Shown: piece by piece, positions 1-8,895 of the stretch | Position numbering within the stretch: position 1 is the first letter of the stretch | Layout: the number at the start of each line of letters is the position of its first letter | Source of the DNA: Streptomyces sp. NBC_00234 | Lineage (GTDB): Bacteria; Actinomycetota; Actinomycetes; Streptomycetales; Streptomycetaceae | Reading direction: 5' to 3' | Length of the DNA: 64,000 bases | Assembly (NCBI RefSeq): GCF_036195325.1 | Contig: NZ_CP108101.1 | Span: 7,936,001-8,000,000, forward strand | Translations under genes and position numbers: made by a program | The notes under the pieces: generated by a model | What the model saw: only the letters and a program-made list of their open reading frames with translations | What the model was told of the DNA's origin: nothing | Database searches by the model: none

Positions 1-87
1 GAGCAGCGCGGCGACCGTCGCGGCCCCGAGGGCGTAGGACTTCCAGCCCCTGGCGATCCTGGTGTTCTTGCCGGCAGCACTGTTCAT
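1..87 (-). CDS. N-terminus of an exported or membrane protein, cut by the window edge
   Basis: An ATG at 85-87 on the minus strand opens a frame that runs off the left edge. The first residues read MNSAAGKNTRIARGWKSYA, followed by an alanine- and leucine-rich stretch. A basic N-region before a hydrophobic core suggests a signal peptide or first membrane helix. A GGGGGACC ribosome-binding-like sequence sits just upstream. Only about 29 residues are visible, so no family can be assigned. Confidence 0.55.
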   Translation of the reverse strand, partial: MNSAAGKNTRIARGWKSYALGAATVAALL

Positions 88-305
88 GGTGGTCCCCCGT
101 GGTCAACCGAGCGCGGTCGCTCTCGACTCCCGACCGTGAGCCGAGTGTGCACCAGGAACTGCCCTCAACCCGTTGGCCTCGTACGCCTGTTACCGAGCGC
201 GGACAAGGATGGGGCTGTTCCGTCGGAAGATCCCGATGCGGCCGGACGTCGGGCCGGTCGCATCGACCGCCGGGGCCGAAGCCGCCCGACGTCCGGCCGA
301 GGACC

Positions 306-1004
306 TCAGGCGCGCGCCGCTGCGGCGGCGATGATCCAGTTCCTGAACTCGACGGCGTAGTGCCGGAGGTGATGCTCCAGGACGTCCTTCGGGCAACTGG
401 CGGGCACGTAGACCGTCAGGCTCGCGGTGAAACCGTCGGCGGTGTCACCGAACTGGGTCAGTGCCCGTCCGACGACCGTGCCGTCGGACAGGAAGAGGTT
501 CGACGACATCTTGTGCGGAAACTCGGACTCCGGGAGGAGCTCGGCCGCGTCCGCGGCCCAGGCCATCGCGTCCGTTCCCCAGCCGCCCATGTAGAAGGAA
601 CAGACGTGGGGGCCGATGTTCTCCACCACGTTGAACGATCCGTCGGCGCCGGGAGCCATCACGTAGTGCTCGGGGTGCGCCTCCAGGAGTGCGCTCTCGT
701 CGCCTGCGAAGGCATTCTCCATCCAGGCCAGGAATTCGCCCGAGGTGAGGCCCTGCGTCGCGAGAACCGTCGTGCCTGCCGTGAAGCCGCCGGCGGAGGC
801 GCGCGCACTGTCTCGCAGGAAGGCGTTGCCTTCCTCGATGTCCGCGGCCAGCAGGTCGAGCAGGCCCTGGCGCCCCAGCCGCGTCCTGAAGCGGTCCAGG
901 GCGCGGCGGGCGTAGAACAGCTCGAAGTCGTCGATGCTCCCGAAGCCGGTGGGCCCCGACTCGAGCGTCACGGTCACGGGCGGGGTGAACCGGTTGTCGG
1001 TCAT
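306..1004 (-). CDS. Conserved hypothetical protein divergent from a TetR regulator
   Basis: This 232-residue soluble protein has no signal peptide or membrane segment and I do not recognise its family. The ATG at 1004 is well supported by GGAGG eight bases upstream. The sequence is rich in aromatic and acidic residues in its second half (HPEHYVMAPG, then HVCSFYMGGWGTD near residues 125-150) and ends in a basic, alanine-rich tail. It is transcribed away from the TetR gene at 1123. A 32-bp palindrome at 1021-1052 lies 16 bases above its start codon, which makes it the likely regulatory target of that TetR protein. TetR-controlled neighbours are often small-molecule enzymes or detoxification proteins, but nothing visible here identifies a reaction. 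Confidence 0.85.
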   Translation of the reverse strand: MTDNRFTPPVTVTLESGPTGFGSIDDFELFYARRALDRFRTRLGRQGLLDLLAADIEEGNAFLRDSARASAGGFTAGTTVLATQGLTSGEFLAWMENAFAGDESALLEAHPEHYVMAPGADGSFNVVENIGPHVCSFYMGGWGTDAMAWAADAAELLPESEFPHKMSSNLFLSDGTVVGRALTQFGDTADGFTASLTVYVPASCPKDVLEHHLRHYAVEFRNWIIAAAAARA

Positions 1005-1020
1005 GGTCGAACCTCCAGTT

Positions 1021-1052
1021 AAAATGCGAATGCGAATTCACATTCACGTTTT
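1021..1052. promoter_or_regulatory. 32-bp imperfect palindrome, probable TetR operator
   Basis: Sixteen-base arms meet between 1036 and 1037 and agree at 13 of 16 positions. The core AATGCGAATTCACATT (1029-1044) is itself a near palindrome. The site lies in the 118-bp space between the divergent gene starting at 1004 and the TetR gene at 1123, where a repressor would cover both promoters. Its AT-rich composition stands out from the surrounding GC-rich DNA. That TetR binds here is inferred from position and symmetry. Confidence 0.7.
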
Positions 1053-1122
1053 GAGGGTATCCGGAGGGGTGCGCCCCTTGTCAAGAGATCGTGCTGAAGC
1101 CGCCGCCGATACGATGCGAGGC

Positions 1123-1773
1123 ATGACCGATGAGCCCGACCGCCTCCTGCGCTACCGAGAACCCCAGCAGGCGCGCAGCGCCGCGACACTGGCTCGCGTA
1201 CTGCAGGCGGCCGAGGAAATCGCCTCCTTGTCCGGCCTGGAGGAGATGACGATCAGCGGCGTCGCAGAACGCGCCGGTGTCTCGGTCGGTACTATCTACC
1301 GCCGTTTCGAAGACAAGGAACAGCTGATCACCGCCCTGACCGAGCGGATGCTGGAACGGCGCGAGGCGTACGTCGCCGAGCAACTGCACGCGGCCGAGCC
1401 CTCGCTCGAAGGCGTCATGGGCGCTTACGCGCACGCGCTGCTGCAGTCCTTCGCCGACAGCAACAACCTCTTCCCCGAGCTGCTGCGCGCGCGGGGAAGC
1501 AGGTCACTGGACCGCGGGGCCCGCACCATCACCGAACTCCACCGCCTTCTGCTCGACGCGGCAGCCCCGTACGCCGACGAGGTCCGGCGCTCCGATCCGC
1601 AGGCGGCGCTGGACACCGCGGCCCGCGCCATCCTCGGCGCCTGCTTCCACAACTCCGTACGCCCCGACCCCGCTGACGAGCCAGCCGCCAGGCGTCGGTA
1701 CGGGGACGAGCTCAGCGACATGGCGATCGCGTACCTCCGCACCCCCGACCGCCGCCGCACCGCCCACACCTGA
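1123..1773 (+). CDS. TetR-family transcriptional regulator
   Basis: A 216-residue protein whose residues about 20-70 match the TetR DNA-binding domain: the helix-turn-helix reads AGVSVGTIYRRFEDKEQL, a very typical recognition helix and following turn. The C-terminal 140 residues are the variable ligand-binding and dimerisation region and give no clue to the effector. I chose the ATG at 1123 (MTDEPDRLL); an in-frame ATG at 1114 is equally possible because neither has a strong ribosome-binding site. The gene is divergent from the hypothetical gene ending at 1004. It probably represses that gene and itself through the 1021-1052 palindrome. A strong hairpin follows 29 bases after the stop. Confidence 0.9.
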   Translation: MTDEPDRLLRYREPQQARSAATLARVLQAAEEIASLSGLEEMTISGVAERAGVSVGTIYRRFEDKEQLITALTERMLERREAYVAEQLHAAEPSLEGVMGAYAHALLQSFADSNNLFPELLRARGSRSLDRGARTITELHRLLLDAAAPYADEVRRSDPQAALDTAARAILGACFHNSVRPDPADEPAARRRYGDELSDMAIAYLRTPDRRRTAHT

Positions 1774-1802
1774 GCCGCTCGACGTCCTGGGCGGTCAGCG
1801 GG

Positions 1803-1852
1803 TGTGGTCGGGTAGCCGGGTCACGGCAACGCGATCCGGCTACCCGACCACA
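1803..1852. terminator. Perfect 17-bp hairpin between convergent genes
   Basis: Positions 1803-1819 and 1836-1852 are perfectly complementary and enclose a 16-nt loop. The hairpin lies between the stop of the TetR gene (1773) and the stop of ureD (1904), so it can end transcription from both sides. No long T run follows, as is common for actinomycete terminators. Confidence 0.85.
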
Positions 1853-1903
1853 GTGGGTGTGACTGTGCACGCCAGTTGGCGCTGTCCGTCAACTCGCGCC
1901 GGA

Positions 1904-2715
1904 TCAGCGGGACGAGTGGGTGGTGTGGGCGGCGTTGAGGAGGGTGCGCAGCCGCAGGCCGTCGGGGGCGACTGCGGTGATGAGTGCGGCGGGGCCTGCG
2001 AGGGGGGTGAGGATCGCCAGTCCGTCTTGTGGGGTGTCGGTGAGGGCCTGGGCCGCGGGCGGTTCCGTGTCGAAGTCGGGGTTGACGATGAGGATCTGGC
2101 CGGTCGCCCGGTGGTGGGCGAGGACGGCCGGGCTGTCCCAGCCGACGGCTCCCGGCCCGTAGTCCGCTTCCTGGTCGAGGAGCACGTGTCCGTCGCGACG
2201 GACGGTTAGCCGGGTGGTGACGTGGCCGGGTGGTTCGCCGGTGCGCCCGAGTACCTGCTCTTCGCGCAGGACGAGCCGTGCGGTGGGGGCGAGGTCGATG
2301 GTCCATGTCTGCCGCAGATTGCTGCCGGTGGCGCTGATCAGGGGTTTGGGCAGCCAGCGGAGTTCCGCGTGGTCCTCCACGGTCAGGTGCACGTCGTAGG
2401 TGGCGTGTGCGGTGGTGGGGCCGCGCAGGGCGAGGGTCGCTGCCGCGGAGGTGATGTGGAGGGCGGCACCCTGCTGTGCGGTGGCTTCGATGCGCAGACG
2501 GTCCCCGCCGAGGGGAGCGCTCATGGCTCCGACGACGCACACCCGCGCTTCCGCGCCCCGTGGGCGCAGACGCCGGAGTTCGAAGGGGCCGTCGCCGTCG
2601 AGGACGGGCAGGACGGTGGCGCCGCCCCTGGCGGCGGCCGTGATGCGGGCCGTGGCTCGTACGCCGATGGCGGCTGTGCTGCGCCCCGTCGGCGTGGCGG
2701 GTGCGGTGGCGAGGG

Positions 2716-2719
<4 letters not shown>
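1904..2719 (-). CDS. ureD: Urease accessory protein UreD
   Basis: A 271-residue protein that fits the UreD/UreH family, the scaffold that docks on apo-urease and helps pass nickel from UreF/UreG into the active site. The sequence is the expected all-beta type, with recognisable UreD stretches such as LRWLPKPLISATGSN and LREEQVLGRTGEPPGH in the middle third. The ATG at 2717-2719 overlaps the ureG stop codon by four bases, which indicates translational coupling and fixes this start. It is the last gene of the urease operon and is followed by the 1803-1852 hairpin. N-terminal residues before about position 30 are low complexity. Confidence 0.92.
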
Positions 2720-3417
<698 letters not shown>

Positions 3418-3448
3418 CCGGTTTCCTTGTGTCGTGTCTCTGTGCAGG

Positions 3449-4123
3449 TCAGGAGGCGAAGAGGCGTGCGGGCCGGGTGGCGTGCTGCTGGGCACTGATG
3501 TCCAGCAGCGGCGCGGAGGCCGCGGGCAGGGCGTCGACTCCTTCTTCGGGGACGCGTCGTGCTGCGGCGGTGGCGGCTGCGGCGACGCGGTCGAGTTCCG
3601 GTGCCAGGCGGGCGAGCACGACGGTGGCGTCGAACGGGTCCAGGCTCAGCAGACGGACCGTCGCGGTGGCCGGCCCGCCGACGGATTCGTACACCACCGC
3701 GTATGCGGCATCCAGCGGTTCGAGTCCGGCCGACCGAGCGGCCACGCCCAGCACCACCGGCTGGTGTGCGCCCCGCGGCCGGGCTGCCGCGAGCGCGTCG
3801 AGTTCGGCCGTGGGCCACGTGGCGCGGGCCGCTCGCATCATCTGCCGGCCCAGCTTGCGGGCGGTGTTCCGCAGAGCGGCCACGGGGGTACGGGCGTCGG
3901 CGGCTTGGTCCAGGACCAGTGGATCGTGCCCGGCGGCGGCCGCGGCGGCGAGCGCCGCCGCGACCAGGCCGGCGGTGTGCAGCCGTCCGCGGCAGAACTC
4001 CTCCAGCGTGCCGGCGTCCTTGATCCGGCCGGAGGCGACCGCCGGTTCGGCTCCGCCCGAGTGGGCGTGGCCTCCGGCGGGGAACCGCCCGTCGGCCAGG
4101 ACGAGCAGCGCGGCACGGTTCAT
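3449..4123 (-). CDS. ureF: Urease accessory protein UreF
   Basis: A 224-residue, alanine-rich helical protein of the UreF family, which bridges UreD and UreG and regulates the GTPase during nickel loading. The family signature is clear at the N-terminus (LLVLADGRFPAGGHAHSGG) and again in the second half (AAYAVVYESVGGPATATVRLLSLDP). The ATG at 4123 has AGAGGAACG just upstream. It sits between ureC (47-nt gap) and ureG (31-nt gap) in the same operon. Many UreF proteins end in a conserved, functionally important tail; here the tail ends in PARLFAS, consistent with the family. Confidence 0.92.
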   Translation of the reverse strand: MNRAALLVLADGRFPAGGHAHSGGAEPAVASGRIKDAGTLEEFCRGRLHTAGLVAAALAAAAAAGHDPLVLDQAADARTPVAALRNTARKLGRQMMRAARATWPTAELDALAAARPRGAHQPVVLGVAARSAGLEPLDAAYAVVYESVGGPATATVRLLSLDPFDATVVLARLAPELDRVAAAATAAARRVPEEGVDALPAASAPLLDISAQQHATRPARLFAS

Positions 4124-4170
4124 TCTTCGTTCCTCTGCTTGATGGCTCGGCTCCTGCGCTCCGGAGAAGC

Positions 4171-6150
4171 TCAGAAGAGGAAGTAGCGCTGGGCCATGGG
4201 GAGTTCGGTTACATAGGCGCGGTCGACGATGTGGCCGTCGACGAAGGTCGTCACGTCGGTCACCTTTGCTCCGCCGATGATGACTTCATAGGTGTCGGGA
4301 TCGATCCGGACGTGCGGGGTGGCGTGGTTCTCCTTCATGTGGGCCTTCTTGACGCCACGCGTGTCGGTGATCGCCTTGAACTGCTTGTTCAGCTTGGAGC
4401 CCTTGGCCAGGCCCTTCTCGATGGCCCGTTCGGTGACGAAGTTGTAGGCGAGGGAGCCGGGCGCCAGGCCGGTGGCCCCCCACATGGGACGGGGCAGTAC
4501 GGGTTGGGGGGTGGGAATGGACGCGTTGGCGTCGCCCACCTGCGCGTAGGCGATCTGGCCGCCCTTGATGACCATGTGGGGCTTGACTCCGAAGAACTTC
4601 GGTTCCCACAGGACCAGGTCGGCCAGCTTTCCGGTCTCCACGGATCCGACGACGGCGTCGATGCCCTGGGCGAGGGCCGGGTTGATGGTGTATTTGGCGA
4701 CGTATCGGCGAGCGCGCCGGTTGTCCGCCAGGGGCGGCTGGGCTTCCGGGGTCGTGTCCGCAGTTGTCTCGTCCTGCGCCTCGGCCTTAGGGCCGGTCTC
4801 CGGATCGTCCCGGGGCCGGTCTTCTTCCAGGAAGCCGCGGCGGACCTTCATGACGTGCGCGGTCTGCCAGGTACGCATGATCATTTCGCCGATGCGGCCC
4901 ATGGCCTGGGCGTCCGAGGACATGATCGAAATGGCACCGAGGTCGTGGAGGATGTCCTCGGCGGCCATCGTGGAAGGGCGGATGCGGGAGTCCGCGAAGG
5001 CGAGGTCCTCCTCGACCTTCGGGTTGAGGTGATGGCAGACCATCACCATGTCGAAGTGCTCCTTGACCGTGTTGACGGTCAGCGGTCGGGTGGGGTTGGT
5101 GGAGGCGGGCAGTACGTTCGGCTCGCTCACCATCTTGATCATGTCGGGAGCGTGGCCGCCTCCGGCGCCTTCGACATGGAAGACGTGGATGGAGCGGCCG
5201 TCGATGGCGTCGATGGTGTCCTGCACGAACCCGGCCTCGTTCAGCGAGTCGGCGTGGAGGGCGAGCTGGACCCCGGTCTCCTCGCACACCTCCAGACACT
5301 GCTTGATGACCGCCGGCGTGGCGCCCCAGTCCTCGTGGATCTTCATGCCGAGCACACCGGCGTCGACCTGGGCGAGCATCGACTCCTTCGACATGGTGGC
5401 GCCCTTGCCGAGCAGCCCGATGTTCACCGGTGCGCTGTCCAGAGCCTCGAACATGCGGTTGACGTGCCACGCGCCCGGCGTGACCGTGGTCGCCGTGCTC
5501 CCTTCCGCTGGGCCCGTTCCGCCACCGATGAGCGTGGTGACACCCGCCGCCAGCGCCTCGCGGACCTGGTCGGGGCAGATGAAATGGACGTGCGTGTCGA
5601 TCCCGCCGGCCGTCAGGATTCTGCCCTTGCCGGAGATGACCTCGGTGTCGGGCCCGATGACGAAGTCGGTGGGCCGGGGGCCGATCCCGTTGTGAGGCTC
5701 TGCTCCCTCGTGGAGGGGGTTCATGGTCTCGGGGTTGTACGCCTTGCCCAGGGCGACGATGTTTCCGTCGCGGAGGGCGACATCTGCCTTGACGATGCCC
5801 CAGTGGTCCAGAACGACAACTCCCGTGATGACCGTGTCCGGGGGACCCGCCATCGTAGGGTCGGCCGACTTCCCGGACTTGGCCTTCGCCGGGTCGCGCG
5901 GCACGACGGACTGCCCCATCGACTCGCGGATCACCTTGCCGCCGCCGAAGACCATCTCGTTTCCGCTGCGGCCGGGGCCTCCCGACCAGTCGTCCTCGAT
6001 CTTGACGCTCAGCGCGGTGTCGGCGAGGCGGATACGGTCACGGGTCGTCGGCCCGAAACGGTCCGCATAAGCCGGTCGCGTCAACGGATCAAAGGCCGTC
6101 GGCTCACCCGGGCAGCAGGAACAGTCGGGGCACTGAACGGTGGCACTCAC
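4171..6150 (-). CDS. ureC: Urease alpha subunit UreC (catalytic), with extra inserts
   Basis: The nickel-containing catalytic subunit that hydrolyses urea to ammonia and carbamate. It has the His-X-His pair (THVHFICP), the carbamylated lysine motif (GMKIHEDWGAT), the flap cysteine (MVMVCHHLNPK) and the aspartate ligand region (SSDAQAMGR), so it should be active. Translation starts at GTG 6150-6148, overlapping the ureAB stop by four bases, with AAGGAGCAGGT upstream. At 659 residues it is about 90 longer than typical UreC. The additional material lies in three loops: after GQSVVPRDPAK near residue 75, around PETMNPLHEGAEPHNG, and an acidic, Pro/Thr-rich insert between KVRRGFLEEDRPRD and RRYVAKYTINPA. 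The N-terminus also carries a Cys-rich CPDCSCCPG segment. Confidence 0.96.
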   Translation of the reverse strand: MSATVQCPDCSCCPGEPTAFDPLTRPAYADRFGPTTRDRIRLADTALSVKIEDDWSGGPGRSGNEMVFGGGKVIRESMGQSVVPRDPAKAKSGKSADPTMAGPPDTVITGVVVLDHWGIVKADVALRDGNIVALGKAYNPETMNPLHEGAEPHNGIGPRPTDFVIGPDTEVISGKGRILTAGGIDTHVHFICPDQVREALAAGVTTLIGGGTGPAEGSTATTVTPGAWHVNRMFEALDSAPVNIGLLGKGATMSKESMLAQVDAGVLGMKIHEDWGATPAVIKQCLEVCEETGVQLALHADSLNEAGFVQDTIDAIDGRSIHVFHVEGAGGGHAPDMIKMVSEPNVLPASTNPTRPLTVNTVKEHFDMVMVCHHLNPKVEEDLAFADSRIRPSTMAAEDILHDLGAISIMSSDAQAMGRIGEMIMRTWQTAHVMKVRRGFLEEDRPRDDPETGPKAEAQDETTADTTPEAQPPLADNRRARRYVAKYTINPALAQGIDAVVGSVETGKLADLVLWEPKFFGVKPHMVIKGGQIAYAQVGDANASIPTPQPVLPRPMWGATGLAPGSLAYNFVTERAIEKGLAKGSKLNKQFKAITDTRGVKKAHMKENHATPHVRIDPDTYEVIIGGAKVTDVTTFVDGHIVDRAYVTELPMAQRYFLF

Positions 6151-6860
6151 ACCTGCTCCTTGTCGAACGAACCCTTGACCTTGTCGAGCGAGCCATTGAC
6201 CTTCTCGGGCAGTCCCTCGATCCTGCTGCGCAGACCGTGGACCACTCGGGCGCCCTCGATGGGTACGAGCTGGACCTTCTCGGTGATGCCGGGCTCGAAC
6301 CGCACCGAACTGCCGGCGGGGACGTTCAGACGCCTGCCCCATGCCTCCTTGCGAAGGAACTCCAGCCCGTTGTTGGCCTCGGCGAAGTGGTAGTGGGAGC
6401 CGACCTGGATGGGCCGGTCGGTCGGATTGGCGACGATCAGCTCCGTCACCTGGCCGAGCTCCCTGTTCCGTTCGTTGAAGACCACCACCTCGTCCTCCTT
6501 CACGGGGGAGAAGTCGACCTTCCCCGGACAGGTGACCGGCCCTTCGTCGTGGCCCGCCTCCGGGAAGGGGCCGTGGACGGTGACCAGCTTCGTCCCGTCC
6601 GGGAACGTGGCCTCCACCTGCACGTTCTCGATCATCTCGGGGATTCCCTCCATGACCTCCTCCCGCGACAACACCTTGCGGCCGGACGACATGAGCTCGG
6701 CCACGGTCCTGCCGTCCCGGGCCCCTTCGAGAACATGGACGATCAACAGCGCCATGGCCTCCGGGTAGTTCAGCAGCACGCCGCGGGCCCGGCGCTTCGC
6801 CGCTACGTCGGCGGCCACGTGCATCATCAGACGTTCTTGCTCGTGTGGGGTGAGGTGCAC
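6147..6860 (-). CDS. ureAB: Fused urease gamma-beta subunit UreAB
   Basis: A 237-residue fusion of the two small urease subunits. Residues 1-100 are UreA (HLTPHEQERLMMHVAADVA at the start, then NYPEAMALLIVHVLEGARDG). The remainder is UreB, with PGKVDFSPVKEDEVVVFNE and the signature NPTDRPIQVGSHYHFAEAN. A short lysine-rich tail follows the beta domain. Fused small subunits are known in some actinomycetes and in Helicobacter. I chose GTG 6860 because an AGGGA element lies upstream and the UreA family begins at this residue. The gene is first in the operon, overlaps ureC by four bases and has a hairpin in its leader. Confidence 0.94.
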   Translation of the reverse strand: MHLTPHEQERLMMHVAADVAAKRRARGVLLNYPEAMALLIVHVLEGARDGRTVAELMSSGRKVLSREEVMEGIPEMIENVQVEATFPDGTKLVTVHGPFPEAGHDEGPVTCPGKVDFSPVKEDEVVVFNERNRELGQVTELIVANPTDRPIQVGSHYHFAEANNGLEFLRKEAWGRRLNVPAGSSVRFEPGITEKVQLVPIEGARVVHGLRSRIEGLPEKVNGSLDKVKGSFDKEQV

Positions 6861-6884
6861 AGATATGTCCCTGTGTTGGCTTCC

Positions 6885-6906
6885 GCCCAGGACTCCTGTC
6901 CTGGGC
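6885..6906 (-). promoter_or_regulatory. 9-bp hairpin or operator in the urease leader
   Basis: GCCCAGGAC at 6885-6893 and GTCCTGGGC at 6898-6906 are perfectly complementary around a 4-nt loop. The element lies 25-46 bases upstream of the ureAB start codon, just outside the ribosome-binding site. It could be a repressor site or an mRNA structure controlling the operon; no specific regulator is implied. Confidence 0.45.
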
Positions 6907-7510
6907 TGCGAGCTGGAAGACGCGGCCACGCACATCCACGGCCCGGGAAGCCTCCATGACGTTGCTTCCGGTGTTTCTTGGCGCAGCACGGATGTCGTCC
7001 TTGGCCGTTCAGGCCCAACCCGACGAAGATCCATCATGATGACGCCGACAGTGCCGAATCCGCGTACTGGGCACGGGGCACCCGAATGAGTGATCACCGT
7101 GGCAGGTGAGCTGACGGCATGAGGCGGGAAGGCCGGGCACCCTCTACGCGTCCTGGGGCCGAGCGGCCGACGGCCCGGGTCGGCTCGCGGCACAGCGTGG
7201 TTACTGTCGATCCCTCATTGGTGGCACCGGGTTCCTGCCAACGGTCTTCCTGGACGCCGGCTCGCCGACTCGGCTGATCGGAGACGAGCACCCCGCCGAG
7301 AGCCTGGTAGGCGCCCGCGAATCGTTCCTGCGGTGAACGCCTGCGTCCGTGTGGGTGAGGGACAGTCGTTGGGCACGAGCTGGTGATGCGAAGGCCGGTA
7401 GAACACGCAGAGGTGCCGCCGCGATCTCCACGCCACCGCGCTCCGTGTGCCAGGGAGACTCCGCAGCAGTCCTGACCGCTGTTCCAAGACGTTGTGAAGG
7501 GGGCTCATAA
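6907..7510. other. Non-coding interval upstream of ureAB and pncA
   Basis: About 600 bases between the urease leader and the nicotinamidase gene. Short frames exist on both strands but none has coding-like third-position bias, a ribosome-binding site and a recognisable product. The interval should contain the divergent promoters for the urease operon and pncA. I could not identify convincing -35/-10 pairs. Confidence 0.5.
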
Positions 7511-8104
7511 ATGAGCCGAGGCTTGATCGTCGTAGACGTGCAGAACGACTTCTGCGAAGGAGGCAGCGTTCCCGTGGCGGGCGGCGCGCAGATCGCGACG
7601 AAGATCGCCGACCTGGTGGAGCAAAGCGCGGGCCGGGACTACCAGTACGTCGTGGCCACCCGCGACCACCACATCGACCCGGGAAGTCACTTCTCGGAAA
7701 GCCCGGACTTCAAGGACAGCTTCCCCGTGCACTGCGTGGCCGGGGACGAGGGCGGAGAGTTCCACCCGAACTTCGCGCCCGCCGTCACTGGCGGCAAGAT
7801 CGACGCCGTCTTCTTCAAAGGCGCCCACAGCTCATCCAAGAGCGGCTTCGAAGGCGCCGACGAGCAGGGCGCGTCCCTGGCGGACTGGCTGCGCGCCCGC
7901 GGGGTAGAGGACGTCGACGTGGTGGGCATCGCCACGGACCACTGCGTACGCGCCACAGCCCTGGACGCTGTGCAGGCCGGCTTCCGCACGCACGTACGCC
8001 TGGACTACTCCGTCGGCGTCGCCCCCGACACCATCACCTCCACCCTGGTCGATTTCCGCGCGGCAGGCATCGCCGTATCCGGCGAATCCCCCGTACCGCA
8101 GTAG
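7511..8104 (+). CDS. pncA: Nicotinamidase
   Basis: A 197-residue isochorismatase-fold amidase that converts nicotinamide to nicotinate and ammonia in NAD salvage. The catalytic triad is visible: Asp9 in IVVDVQNDF, Lys103 in FFKGAHSS and Cys145 in ATDHCVRATA. Metal ligands Asp52, His54, His60 and His74 also match PncA. Length is normal for the family. GAAGGGGG lies 8-15 bases before the ATG. It stands alone between the urease operon and the convergent tpg gene. Ammonia release links it loosely to the neighbouring urease, but co-regulation is not shown. Confidence 0.95.
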   Translation: MSRGLIVVDVQNDFCEGGSVPVAGGAQIATKIADLVEQSAGRDYQYVVATRDHHIDPGSHFSESPDFKDSFPVHCVAGDEGGEFHPNFAPAVTGGKIDAVFFKGAHSSSKSGFEGADEQGASLADWLRARGVEDVDVVGIATDHCVRATALDAVQAGFRTHVRLDYSVGVAPDTITSTLVDFRAAGIAVSGESPVPQ

Positions 8105-8226
8105 CCTCACCGTCAGACCCGCAGAAACCGCCGGCGTCCGGTGTACAGCCCGCCGCTGCGCATGCACACACCGACGGATCCAGCTCTGTCACAGCGGGGG
8201 GACGCACCCGCCCGCGGCGGGCGGCA

Positions 8227-8784
8227 TCAGAAATCGATCTCGATGTAGTCGATCTCGTTGAGCTCGACCAGGAGACCCTCGGCCCGGCGGCCCCGGTCCC
8301 GGAAGTAGATCTCCTGGAGGCCCTCTGCGGCGATGCGCTGGAGCTGCTCCTCGGTGGCCCCGGTGGCTTGTGCGTCGAACAGCCGGGCGGCGTAGGCCGG
8401 GGGCAGGTGCTGGGTGATGAGGCGGATGCGGCCGTCGTCCGTCGTTCCCGGAGCGGCGGTGAAGCCGAATCTCGCCCGGGTCTCGATGACGATGCCGCCC
8501 GTGCTCGCGGCCTGCTTCTTGGCCCGGTCCCGTACGCGCGGCTGCCAGCGCTTGCGCACCTCCTCGGTGAGGCGGGCCGCCAGCTCGGCGCGTGGCCGCT
8601 TCAGCTGTGCCTTGAGGTAGCGCTCCACCGTGCGTTGCGAGACACCGAGGAGCTGCGCCACGATCCTGGTGGAGCCTGCGTTCTGCTTGACCAGGAAGCG
8701 CATCTGGGCCGGGGCGGACTTCGGGATCGGGCGGGTGGCGGTGTTCGCGGACGCCTTGTCCAGGCTGTCTCCGAGGATGCCCAT
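8227..8784 (-). CDS. tpg: Telomere terminal protein Tpg
   Basis: A 185-residue protein matching Tpg, the protein covalently attached to the 5' ends of Streptomyces linear chromosomes and plasmids, where it primes end-patching synthesis. It has an N-terminal helix-turn-helix (about residues 36-60, STRIVAQLLGVSQRTVERYL), a basic middle and the family's C-terminal segment ending YIEIDF. Threonine 114 lies in APGTTDDGRIR; from memory, Thr114 is the reported nucleotide-accepting residue in the S. coelicolor protein, so the residue appears to be kept. AAAAGGAC precedes the ATG. The gene follows tap by 111 bases on the same strand, the usual tap-tpg order, so the two are probably co-transcribed. Confidence 0.93.
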   Translation of the reverse strand: MGILGDSLDKASANTATRPIPKSAPAQMRFLVKQNAGSTRIVAQLLGVSQRTVERYLKAQLKRPRAELAARLTEEVRKRWQPRVRDRAKKQAASTGGIVIETRARFGFTAAPGTTDDGRIRLITQHLPPAYAARLFDAQATGATEEQLQRIAAEGLQEIYFRDRGRRAEGLLVELNEIDYIEIDF

Positions 8785-8895
8785 CTCAGTCCTTTTCCTG
8801 GGGGCGGCGGGCGTCTTGGCCGGGGTGGCGTGATGTCCGTACCGGGCCGGACCCGGTGGGGGAGACGGCGGAGGGATGCTCCGTTCCCGGTGTCA

